The notes under the pieces: generated by a model | The model's database searches: none | Told to the model about the DNA's origin: nothing | The model's input: only the letters and a program-made list of their open reading frames with translations | NCBI RefSeq assembly: GCF_000002875.2 | Contig: NC_009392.2 | Coordinates: 124,001-188,000, forward strand | Reading direction: 5' to 3' | Source: Leishmania infantum JPCM5 | Lineage: Eukaryota; Euglenozoa; Kinetoplastea; Trypanosomatida; Trypanosomatidae | DNA length: 64,000 nt | Position numbers and translations under genes: made by a program | Shown here: positions 19,701 through 29,600 of the stretch, in pieces | Position numbering within the stretch: the stretch's first letter is position 1 | Layout: every line of letters starts with the position of its first letter

Positions 19701-22500
19701 TACCTACTACAACTGTGTCTTCTGCTTCCCGAATGACGTCTGCGCTGGCATGTTCGACGAGGAGTTCCGCGCGGATGTGGTGCGCTGGCTTTTTGTATGC
19801 TACCACGGTGTTTACCTGACACATGTGCAGGTGCGGCACTGGCCCATGCCGGCCAAGGGCGACTACGCGGACGCGCAGCTGAAGCGCAGGGCCGCCACGG
19901 AGCTGGAGATTTCGGCACTGGGCCTGCTGCCGACGTGCGAGCAGCAGACGGCGGGCATTGTACGCGCCGCTGTCGTTTCAGGTGTGCAAGGAAAGTCGTC
20001 GCTCACCGCCATCGCTGAGGCTGCGCGGTCCGCCTCGCTCTTCACGGCCGCGGAGGACGGCATCTTCGACGTTGGTGGCGTCGAGGCCAACAGCGAGGCC
20101 CGGGTGGTCTACCAACTCGACCGATACGGCCGCTCCGCTGTGCTGCACGTGGCAGAGCTCGAGCGGAGCATGGCGCTCCTCCAACGGCGCCACATGACAG
20201 GCGATCTGTGTGGCAGCTACAACTCACAGTTCGGGCCGCGTGGTGTTAGCGGCTCTAGTCGGACCCCCGGCAACAGTCGGGGCAGCTCCGCGGGTAGTGC
20301 GACCCCAGCACCGTTGCCGTCCAACGTGCACCCAAACCATATCGAGATGGTGGACACGGAGGCCGGCTCCCACCGCTCGACGGCACGCCGGCAGACTGGG
20401 ACCAAGACATCACGGCAGCAGAAGCACAGCAGCGCCGGCTTTTCTCGGAGAACGACTGGCGGATCTCCCACAACGGCAGCGGAGCCGCTGTCACAGTGCG
20501 CCACCCTCGACGCGCGCAGCAGCAGCAGTCGAGGCGCGGTGAAGCAGGGCGCTTCCATTCAAAGTGGCTGTGGCATGCAGTCGCCGCGGCAGCGGCGCAC
20601 GCCGGCTCTTGCGACGGCGGCTTCGCCCCATTGTCATCAAGAGGAAGAGGCCCGCGCGCAGTACCGCACGAGTGCGGCCGTGGCGGTGGGCAAGAGCCTG
20701 GTGACACTGGCTGCGGAGCTTCGCCGTGGCAGCCAAAAGGGCAGAGTCGCGAGAGCAACGTGGAAGGCGACTTCGGCGCGATCCATCTGCCAAGAGAACG
20801 AACACAGAGCGAGTGCCTCGGTGCGTGCGCCTCACAGCGCCGGTGCGAACGTCAGTGGCAACGCTGCTGCGGCCGTTTGTGCGGCTGCGTCGAAGAAGAG
20901 GAACAGCGAGTGCCCCGCGACCGGAGTCCGAGCCCACCGGCGCGAGTTGTCTGCTGGCTCTCTGTTGTCTTCAAATCCTCTCTGCGTCAGCCCGGCGCCC
21001 ATCCGCGATTACTGGCTGTCCATGCTCCTGCGGGCCCCATTCTGGTGGACGACGCGGACGGCGATAGCGACGGCAGCAGCGGTGGCTGGCGGAGAAGCCG
21101 CAACGTCGCCTGCCACACTGCAGCAGCATAGCGCGCAGCTTCTGCTGTGGTCTTCCGTGCCGATTGGCGCGGATGGCGAAGTGGTACCGCTGCAAGATCT
21201 GTGTCGCCTACAGCTCGAACCATGGCGGGCGCTCTTGGCCGTCGCGGCAGTGCCGCCGATCAGCAAGGAAGCCCAGCAGGCGGCGCACCAGATGCGCGTC
21301 TACGGCAAGACAGTGCCGCAGCAGCAGGCGCACCTGCACAGGATGGTGGAGCGGCAGAAGTTGCACCACCAGTGCAATCGGCAGAGGCGCTCGCAGGAGG
21401 ACAGTCGAGAGCTGCCCGTGTTCGCGCCTCCCCGTCTCGCATTGGCGATCAACGCGGCGAAGACGGCGGCGACGCCGAGCGGGCCCGCGCCTTCAGCTGC
21501 GGGGACTGCGGAGCTGGAGGAGCCTGCCGTTAGCGTCGTCCCACCGCGCTTCAGTGGAAGATGGAGGACTGCAAGCAGCGTAGGTGGCGCCGCGGACCCT
21601 CTGTTCATGTGCTCTGCAATGCTTCCTCTCACGCCGCTCAACATTCCGGCGGACGCGGCAGAGCTGGAGGCGTCCACAACGACGGCGACGGTGGTGACCG
21701 CCAGCCCGCCGGCCGTCGCGCACCCTCGACGTCGCGGCACCGGAGAGGCTTACGAGAGTTGCACGCCTCCCTTTTATGAGGTGTGCTCCCCGTCCATGAC
21801 CCCGGCGTCGTCGCACACGTCTTATATGCCTGCGCACGGCAAGGGCGGCGAACGCATCCGATGGCGTGCGCAACAGCACCGGGCGCACCGCAGCACCGCG
21901 GGGAGCAGCAACGGTTGCCCTGACTCGACGGACGTGACGACGCTGACCACGGCAGCCACGCCCATCGCATCGACTTTTTGGAGTATGATGCCGAGCGGCG
22001 CCCTGGCGCCTCCCGCCTTGGCAAGCATGCACCGCCGTACGCTAACGAACCAGGGTCTTACAGCTCACAACACGGCCATCGTAACGACGTTGTCGAGGTG
22101 CCCTGGTGGCGCGGGCGCGAGCAGCAACGGCGCCACTAGCGACACGAGGGGCACGACAAACTGGCCAGGCGACAGCTTCGCCGCCATGCCTGCTCCGCAC
22201 ACGGAGCCAAAGCCGCGGTCACGTCGGCTGGCCCCGCTGAGGAAGGAAGCGCTTCGCAGGCGCGTGCAGCTTCTAGCAGACCTGGACACAATTAGCAAGC
22301 GAGACCAGGTGGTTCGACAGCACTACACGGTTCAGCACCTGCAGCTGTCCAGCGCGATGACCTACACGCAGTCAGAGGCCATGATGCGGCGTTATTGCGC
22401 GCAGAGTCGTCTCGCGCTGGAGCGGCTGATCTGCGGCGAGGTGGGCGACGCGACAGCGGCCCGTGCAGTAACGGAGAGGACGAAGGAGTTCAACTTCTAG
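16768..22500 (+). CDS. Large hypothetical protein, 1910 residues
   Basis: The frame opens at the ATG at 16768 and ends at TAG. Most of the protein is Ser/Ala/Pro-rich and looks disordered, but several islands look folded. These are a helical block at about 566-680 (starting TVPELLQDRLLPRE; includes FMWFVLLRCRKARREQ), a block near 830-875 (ALAILCKMYQDLWLHHSEYV), a Cys/aromatic block at about 961-1040 (LLLVAHATYYNCVFCFPNDV), a short block near 1412 (RDYWLSMLLRAPFWWTT) and a basic C-terminal helix from about 1820 (LRKEALRRRVQLLADLD). I see no signal peptide or convincing transmembrane helix. The layout, small conserved islands in long linkers, is typical of trypanosomatid cytoskeletal or scaffold proteins. 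I do not recognise the family. Confidence 0.85.
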   Translation: MAFTDSSVPPAAGHTGFPALCKAANDDGNEVGTQDPFMVAYPSSSLPPSYSSMIQCVLGRPLPFLPSPLSRKANSRSRSGLGVGGRLRYGTDPISCSGSLQLSYDASAASGPSSLSRTVPQGSSDEASTLGKDYILKEEDAFESPHGTPSVPTALRRSLSPTGAAAVARTMMPAAPVLLRHSHGGKTRLLYADGHVETVVAGGATKPPSKRTHAPSAASHRRMCADDKRNHLRSLPLDAVPLPSPSASGRWLLESFSAVAQVHQQQLPPLVEPIVTPQAAGAASSASPPSHAAERSAVRPMEAESSRQATKFPSWSFVTVEPQQQQVAASITLPHPSGKTPPRLPANFSEGTGKTDHARESTEAGGDEGGRGRMEGFRAMVPAGSPPITAAGAASRYDANEKSIRTSVVSTVGVRPSRSTSNVGEATLSKAADDAKTAVAALQRGVRAELAAEQRAGAQAFASRYARDVSASPSLFSLRLPVRPLSELHAFADRPHHEDAAAAASRGALSTDEPSASFLEHREAASSTRRVEDAPAISPTRAPPPQQQAPDVLLPYAQVTTPSGFTVPELLQDRLLPRETPSLQQKLSKLYAVRGLIDARDSTACRFTVSFMWFVLLRCRKARREQSLVNGYRLLSTAFSNAFPHVALDEALPPLDVLEQLLVELLTCLRYSAGVQSATNTATSAAAASSAASAASSSRRAVELPTSDGFATLTRTSGRTASTSGLLANATPKSPPASTTHTTSDTPNAASVAAAPSKVPLRLRLHEHAAYFPLLLSPTWSKLVSTGAVDAGSGNGYQESKWAQQQEQPHSSCRQEVQRMLPSEDALAILCKMYQDLWLHHSEYVQLCLYEELLQKQLALQFGTVVMHLQQGAMSAEASTAASTTASFSAGVSQGPRPSATWRPSALASATPIARSEGWGDLRASRSGAPTSGGDLRARKSRNTTAMMTNTAVAAAAAVAPAVMDGILESLLLLVAHATYYNCVFCFPNDVCAGMFDEEFRADVVRWLFVCYHGVYLTHVQVRHWPMPAKGDYADAQLKRRAATELEISALGLLPTCEQQTAGIVRAAVVSGVQGKSSLTAIAEAARSASLFTAAEDGIFDVGGVEANSEARVVYQLDRYGRSAVLHVAELERSMALLQRRHMTGDLCGSYNSQFGPRGVSGSSRTPGNSRGSSAGSATPAPLPSNVHPNHIEMVDTEAGSHRSTARRQTGTKTSRQQKHSSAGFSRRTTGGSPTTAAEPLSQCATLDARSSSSRGAVKQGASIQSGCGMQSPRQRRTPALATAASPHCHQEEEARAQYRTSAAVAVGKSLVTLAAELRRGSQKGRVARATWKATSARSICQENEHRASASVRAPHSAGANVSGNAAAAVCAAASKKRNSECPATGVRAHRRELSAGSLLSSNPLCVSPAPIRDYWLSMLLRAPFWWTTRTAIATAAAVAGGEAATSPATLQQHSAQLLLWSSVPIGADGEVVPLQDLCRLQLEPWRALLAVAAVPPISKEAQQAAHQMRVYGKTVPQQQAHLHRMVERQKLHHQCNRQRRSQEDSRELPVFAPPRLALAINAAKTAATPSGPAPSAAGTAELEEPAVSVVPPRFSGRWRTASSVGGAADPLFMCSAMLPLTPLNIPADAAELEASTTTATVVTASPPAVAHPRRRGTGEAYESCTPPFYEVCSPSMTPASSHTSYMPAHGKGGERIRWRAQQHRAHRSTAGSSNGCPDSTDVTTLTTAATPIASTFWSMMPSGALAPPALASMHRRTLTNQGLTAHNTAIVTTLSRCPGGAGASSNGATSDTRGTTNWPGDSFAAMPAPHTEPKPRSRRLAPLRKEALRRRVQLLADLDTISKRDQVVRQHYTVQHLQLSSAMTYTQSEAMMRRYCAQSRLALERLICGEVGDATAARAVTERTKEFNF

Positions 22501-22694
22501 GCGCGCGGGTATGCCTGGCTCTGCCTGTCTGCAGAGCTCGACGGCTCGCTGCGCATCATGTATAGTAATACCATGTCTTCTGTAAGCCCGCTTGTTTTGC
22601 ATGGGAGCGCACCGCACTTTAGCGTGCAGCTGCCTTTCGGCTCTTCTGCCCGAAGTCATGTAAGTGCCGCCTCTCCTGAGCGCTCCACCGTCCC

Positions 22695-22744
22695 CCTGCT
22701 GCTTTCTCTCTCTCTCTCTCGGTCGAGAGAGAGAAAGCAGCAGG
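22695..22744 (+). repeat. Perfect 20-bp inverted repeat (stem-loop)
   Basis: The left arm 22695-22714 (cctgctgctttctctctctc) is the exact reverse complement of the right arm 22725-22744, with a 10-base spacer of tctctcggtc. The arms contain a mixed CTGCTG part as well as the CT/GA run, so it is more than a simple microsatellite. As RNA it would form a stable stem-loop in the 3' UTR of the 16768 gene or in the spacer. Confidence 0.9.
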
Positions 22745-23343
22745 CGTGCACGGACGCATACGGGCGCACATCCACTCACCGCCCACCCCTTCTCCACTGC
22801 GTCGCTGACTCGTCCGGGCACCGGCGCGGCGGCTGTCTTCCTCTCTCGTATCGGGCGCGCAGAAATGTCGATGTGCTTGGGCGGCAGGACAAGCGCGCAT
22901 GTGCGCGTGTGCGGAGAGCGCTTGCGCGTTGAGCGCTGCTGAGCTGTAAATATCTCGCCATACTTCATCGTGTTCTCCGTCCACCCCACCACCACCATCC
23001 ACACCGACGCACGCCGTCCTGTGTCGCGGGAGGAGTGCCGTCGCCACCGCCGCACGCCGTGGCTAAGCGGCTACCGCGTCCTTCCTTCCATGTGACACTC
23101 ATGCAGCTGTGTGCTCCTCTGTCGCTGCTTCGGCACCCACCATCTCGGGGTATGTATGTGTATACATGTTCGCTTGTGCGCGCGCACCTGCTCTGCACTT
23201 TCTTCCCACCTTCTCCTCCCGCTTCCTCGCAACATGGCGCGACCTTCTCTGCGTGTGCTGAGATGCTCGTCGCCAGTCGGAAGTGCTTGTTCGCTCGGCT
23301 TTCGCTGCTCTTGCGTGTGTTGTGGCGCTGAAGTTCCGCGGAG

Positions 23344-23376
23344 CACACACACACACACACACACACATACACACAC
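23344..23376 (+). repeat. CA dinucleotide microsatellite, once interrupted
   Basis: A CA run is broken by a single TA step and then continues. It lies about 310 bases upstream of the coiled-coil gene's ATG. Confidence 0.9.
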
Positions 23377-23569
23377 GGCGCGCACACGACAAGAGAACTC
23401 GAGGGCACACATATGTGTACGTCGTTCCGCGCGCAGGAACACGTAGAGGCGGTGCAGTTGCATCCTTACCGCCGCCTATCTCTTAGTCCCCATCGGCCGC
23501 ACCCCTTCTTCCCCCTCTCCCTGTGCGCGTGTATGTGCCCCTGGCAGTGTGCGCGAGCTCTAGATCAGG

Positions 23570-23613
23570 TCTCACCTTCTCCCTCTCTCTGCGGTCTCGC
23601 TTGCTCTGCGTAG
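23570..23613 (+). promoter_or_regulatory. Candidate trans-splice acceptor for the coiled-coil gene
   Basis: A pyrimidine-rich stretch (tctcaccttctccctctctc and the following CT-rich bases) leads to the AG of gcgtag at 23612-23613. This would leave a 5' UTR of about 75 nt before the ATG at 23688, a normal length for this group. Confidence 0.5.
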
Positions 23614-23687
23614 ATTCGGCCTTCTCCGTTTTTCGGAACCCCGTTGGCGAGCAGAGCGCCTCGCCTCTACCTCCCAGCGCCGCCGCC

Positions 23688-26600
23688 ATGGACGTCTCCA
23701 CCTTCCCCTCCTCGGCGCAGGATGATGCACGCGTGACGTCGGCATCGCTGTCTGGCGATGATGCGGCCACAGCGGAGGCATCACTGTATCCTTCGTCGTC
23801 TACTCCACTAGCGGCAGCGGCAGCGTCATCCTTGTCACCTGTGGGGATGGGCAGTGCTACCACTGCCGACGTTGGTCGCTGGGACGCGACCACCATTCTT
23901 GAAGCGCTGCGGTGGATGAGTGGTGCTGAAAGCAGCGGCTCTCGGTGGCAAGGGCGACCGCTTGAGATTGGCGATCCGCCGGCCAACCGAAGCTGCACCC
24001 CGGTTGAGTCAAGCATGGGGGCGCCAAATGTATCGCCCCAGCCAGCGCTGCCGCACTCTGCAGCAGTGCTTCCCACGAGCCAAGAGCACTGCAGAAGGTC
24101 ACGGGCTCCCGCGGCGAGCGAGCCGATCCCGCCAGCGGCCATTGCAGCCGCGCAGCAAGGCCCTTCCTGTTGCGCCCCCTCCTCTTCTCCTCCCGCGCCG
24201 CTCGGTCAAGAAGACGCGACGGTGTCACCGCACGATCACACGCCAACGCAGCGCCGCATCGCTGCTGCGCACGCACATCGCATGGAGAGGTGCGACGGCG
24301 TTGAAGTGCAGCCCCATATCCGCGCTGACACGGGCCCCACCGCGGGCGTCGACTCTATCGGGCTCGTGTCCTCCATTTTTGCCTCACGAAGCGCGGCGAC
24401 AGCCGCCTCGCACACGTCACCGCAGGAGAGCGAGGTACCTCCAGCGGCTGCGGTGCGGCGAGCTCGATCCGCCCCACTCCAAGCACTCGCATCTGCTGCT
24501 GTCACTGCTGCCTGGGGACCTGTTGCCGCGCCTCAAAGTGCGGCCGTGGGCACAGGGGTCGGTGGTACGCTGTGGCAGCAGGCGTTTGCAGCGCACGCGG
24601 AGACGCTGCTGCGCGAGACGCAGCAGCAGGTGGATGAGCTGCGCCGGTACCAGCAGAAGGCCGCGCGAGAGGCCCAGCGGGCTGACGCAGTAGCAGCCGC
24701 GAACCGTGCACTGGAAGTCCAGCTCGCTGAAGCGGACGCGAAGCGTGCCGAGGACCGTGCAGCACACGAGAGTGCTGTCAACGCGCTGTCGCAGCAGGTG
24801 CTGCGACTCGAGGAGGCTGTTGGGGTGCTGCGGCGCACAAAACTGGAGCTGCAGCGGCAGATCAAGGGGGCTCAGACAGCAGCGGCACAGCAGGAAGCGG
24901 TGCACCGGCGTGAGCTGCGAGAGGTGCGAAGCGCATTCGAAAGTGAACTGAAGCGAATGCGCGCCGAGCAGCACCTGCAGGCAGATGAGTGGCGCCACGA
25001 GCGGCACCGCCTCGAGGAAAAACTAGTCGAGTGGGATGTGACGGAGGTCGCGGTGTCCACGCAGCAGATGCAGCTGTTGACGCGTCGCGCCGAGCTCGAG
25101 CGTAAGCACGAGGCCGTCGCAGCTGCTTCGCTGGGTGCGGCGCCGACGCCTGCATATGAAGCCGAGGCAGAGCGCGCCGCCGCTGTTCCTCGCGTGGATG
25201 CGGCCACCAACACTGACGTGGTGGCGTTGCCCGCCGCTCAAGCGATACCGCAAGAGAGCGATGCCTCGCCATACACGCGTGTGCATCGTGACGTGCTGGC
25301 GCAGCAGCAGCTGCGGGAACAGACCATGCTGTCTGAGCTGTCCATTGCTGACGCCCGCATTCAGCAAGAGTCGAAGCAGCGACGACTCGCCGAGGAGCGC
25401 GTGGCCGAACTGCTGGAGCAGAGCGAGCAGCTGCGGGAGGCACTGACGAATGCCGAGGCGGCCGCTGCCAACACGGAACGCGTGTCTGAGGTGGCGAGGC
25501 AAGAAACAGCGGTGGCGGTCACAGCCAAGGCGGCCGGCGGCAGAGACAATGCCGGTCACCAGATGGGTCGGCGCGACGCCGTGGCGCACGGCACCGAGCA
25601 TGATCTGCGAACGCAGCAGAGACTGCTGCAGGAGATTCAATACGAGTACACTGCACTTCGTCGAGAGAGCTCCGCCCTCTTTGAGCGGCACAGAGAGCAG
25701 CAACGTTGTGAGACGGAGCGGTGGGCTGCCGTACGCTCGGCCGTTGGTGCTGTCCTCCATGTGGCGGGCTTACACGACGTTCGGAGTACTCTCGAGCATG
25801 CTGCTGCTGCTGCTGCTGCGGATACGTCAAATCTCAGCTGCCTTGGCGAAGTCCTCGCAGACTCCAGTGAGGCGTCGCTCAATGCCACCCTGGCCGCGCT
25901 CGACACTCTCGCCTCCACCCTGCGCTCGCAGCAGCAGGCCGCCGCGGCGGACGAAGCGGCGCTGCAGCAGCAGCGACGGTTGTCAACGCTCGAGGAGGCG
26001 TTGCGCGTGGCGGAGGCTCAGAACGAGGCGCGCATCGCGTCTCTCTCGGCCACCGAGGCCCAGTTGCACGAGTCGCAGCGCGAGCTTTCGGCATGGCAGA
26101 GGCGCCACAACGATCTAGCGGCTCGCCAGGACGTTTACGATGCGGCGTGGCGAGCGGCAGAGGTGCAGCTGAAGCAGATCATAGGTATTCTGCGGCGTGC
26201 GCTCCGAGAGTACGCTCAGCCCCTGTCTGCATCGTTGGCACGGCTGAGCTCTCCGGGTGATGATGCCGACAGCGCAGGCCGCCGAGTCACGAGGAGGAGG
26301 AGCGCTCGCGCGGTGAAGCGGCGGTCGCAGAGTTCGCCCGCCTCTGCCGCGTCGCTCGACGGTATCGAAGACAGTGAAGGCCACGCTGCCATGCTGCCAA
26401 CAACGGCTGACGCTGCGCCTGTGTGGGCATCCGATGGCGACGCGATTGCAGACGCGGATTTGGATGACCTGCTTCAAGACGCTTTCGTGCTTCCCAAGGT
26501 GGCCGGCGAGGGGGACAAGATGGATCGCCCTGAAGCCGTTGCCGACGGTGAAGGCGAATCGCTCTCGCGGCGGCGCACCACACGGACTGCGAACCTGCCC

Positions 26601-29600
26601 CAGTCATCGGCGGCTACGCTCGTCGTCGTGGAATCCACGGACGGTGGTAGTGATGCATCACACAGTGAAGTGCGTCGTGATATGGCGGTAGTGGTGTGGG
26701 GTCTGTTGAAGTTGCTCACGGCGTGGCGCGATCGCCAGCACGCTCTCGTAGAGGCACGCAAGGCGTTGCAACGGCAACTCGCAGATATGACGGCGAAGAA
26801 CACCGCCCTGGTAGAGGAAAGGCGAGAGGCGGCGACGCGCTGTCAACGACAGCTGCGCCTCTCTCGTGCCGCGGAGCAGCGCCGCGCGCACCAGCTCGAG
26901 CAGGCACACAAAGAATTGGAGGATGTGAAACGAAAGCACATGCTCGACAGCGCGCAAGCACACCAGAAGGCGGCCGAGTGGGAAGGCGAACGCGAAGCGC
27001 TCCGCCGCCGTCTACGCGTCGCCGAGGAGCAGCTGAACCGCGCCGAGCAGGCGCTCGTGGAGGCAGATGTGGATCACAACGCTCAGCACGCTTCGCAGGA
27101 AATGCTGCAGCATGCATTGAGTGACGTCACGGCGGCGCGCGATCGTCTGGAGCGCCGTCAGGCTGACCTTTGCGTGCACATCGAGGATCTAGAAACACGA
27201 CTGTCGGTCACAGAGCGGACGCAGACGGACCTGCACGCGCTGATCACAACATCCGTGGCGTTCATCGTGCGACTCTTGGCGGACCACGAACAGCTGCAGG
27301 AACACTATCGAGTTCTGCGCACGCTCGCGTGGACGGATGCGCAGGCGGCGAGGATGGTCGAGCGCGTACTAGAGAACTGCTGCCCAGAAAGAAGTGAGCA
27401 AGCGACGGCACTGGCCGGTGAGAGGGGGCTCCCCTGGTCAACGGGAGCTGCAAGTGGAGTATCCGCTTCCCCTGCGGGGGCCGCGCCGCACTCAGCGACT
27501 TCTTCTACGCTTCTCCGTATAGCTGGACATGCTGTGCGAGCGGTGTTGCGGCTTTCGCGACTCCTGACAGCGCGCCAGCGTCTGAGGAGTCACGCCGGTA
27601 CGCGCCGCAGCGATGGCTCCATCCTCTCGCCCTCGGCAGCAGCAGCGGAGCCGGCGTCACTGCAGCCGCTCTTACTGGCGCTCTCCTCTGCCTTTGCGTG
27701 GGGTGCTGCGACTCCGGCGCTCAACAACGCGGCGGCCTCACTTCACGATAGCCGTCTACGGCGCTACGCGACACGCCCGGACTCCTGCGTGCTCCCGGTT
27801 GTCCATCTCCCAGCACCGCTGGAACTTGCAGCCGTCGCGCACAATGAGGCGGCAGAGGTGGAGGCCGGAGGGCATGCTGGATTGTCCAAGGTCCGCTTCG
27901 ACCTCCGCAGTCGCGCGTGCGAGGATGAGGAGACGTACATCGGCGCGGACCACCACCAGCAGCGGCAGCTCGTGCAGCTGCTCACCGTTGCGCAGATTGA
28001 TATGCAGGCTCCCACGACGCGACACCTGTGTGATGGGGTGTTGGCAGCCAGCTCAGCGAGTGCGCGCGCTACGGTGGAGCTCCTGCAGCTCGCCCAAGTG
28101 CGCGAAGCCTTGAGTGCAACGTTGTTGAGGCGCCGAGGTCGGAATCGCCTGTCGATCGCGAAACCACAGCCGGTGCTTCCGGTGCCGGATCTGCGCCCCC
28201 TCCTTCCAGACCGACTCGCCGCGCTCCTTCAGTCACACCTGCAGCGGGCCGTCACGCAGACCTGCCAAGTGGCGGAGTCGCACATGCTGGTGCAGCGGTT
28301 GATGCACCACAACGAAACGCTAGTGTCCGCGCTGAAGCTGCGGACTAACGAGCACGCCGCCGCCTCCGCGGAGGTGCGGTCTCTGACATCGCAGCTGCAG
28401 CTGCAGCAGGCGGAGCGAGCGGAGCGCACCGCCGTGCAGGAGAGGCTGGTCGAGGTGCGCGCATCACTCCTGCGGGAGCGCGAGCTGCGCCGCGCGGCGG
28501 AGGCGCGTCTGGCGGAGTTGCAACAGGCGCGACTTCAGTGGCTCAGCGATCGAGAGCAGTACAAGCGTGAGGTGTACTCGTTGAACATGGAGTTGGCCGG
28601 CACCTCTGTGGGAGGTGCGTCGCCTGCTGGCGGGGGGACGCGCCCTCTTCCTCCTTTTGCACATGGAGGTGGTGCTGGGCCGGCATTGGCCACGTCTGCA
28701 CTGTCGATACAAGTGGATAACACAACTATGTCGGACGCCGCGCGCCGCCCTGCGGCACCGTCGTCACACCTGGATGCACTCGCGGACAGTGTGATGGACG
28801 GGAGTGCGCTGTGCGAGCAGGATTTTGCGCACGGCAGCCATCCGCAGGTCTGGCGCGCAGCAGCTTTCGCGGCGGAGGTGGACTACCAGCGGAACTCCGA
28901 GAACGTCTACTACCACGAGCTGCTCCGAAACGGCCATGAGCGCGACAGCCACGCTCGCGCCGGGCATCGTCATGGAGGCAATATTGGCGCACACGCGGAC
29001 GCCCCAAAGTGGAGTAGCGCGCATGGTGAGACACCCCCGTTGCGGACGCCGCATTGCCGCCCCCGTACCAACTTGCCCACACCGCAGGATCTCGCCGAGA
29101 GCGGATCGCCGGACGATACCCGCTCTGCTGGTGCTGCTCCTGGTGCTGGCGGTGGTGGAGGAGGGGTTCGGCCAACCAGCGATACCGATGCGTCCCTGTG
29201 GAACGAACAGCGACAGCCGCACGGTCCATCATGCGCGATAGGCCTTTCGCCGACAGCGGCCAGTATGGACACACTGAAGACGACAACGCCTGCGGAACGG
29301 CCGCCTGCACCGCAGCCGCTGCTAACTTCGGCGAACGCGCTGGAGTTGTACGTGCCAAGCGTGGCTCGCCAGCGTGAGAAGCCCCGCAGTCACAACGCCG
29401 TGAACTGTGAGGAGCGACGGCTGGACACCACCGCCAAGACGACCCGAGCGAAGCGAAAGACCATCAACAACGAAGGGTTCGGCATCGTGAGCCACGCTGC
29501 CGCGACTGCATCGCCATCTTCATCATTTCTGGCGGATGCGCCAGCACCAGAGTCGGATGTTTGCGCCGCAACGCCGCCACCTCTCTCGCCACCGCCGCCA

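Larger units (their letters stand above)
22501..23687 (+). other. Intergenic spacer with hairpin and CA microsatellite
   Basis: No credible gene. The spacer contains a 20-bp perfect inverted repeat (22695-22744), a CA microsatellite (23344-23376) and a CT-rich tract with a terminal AG (23570-23613) just before the coiled-coil gene. Confidence 0.7.
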
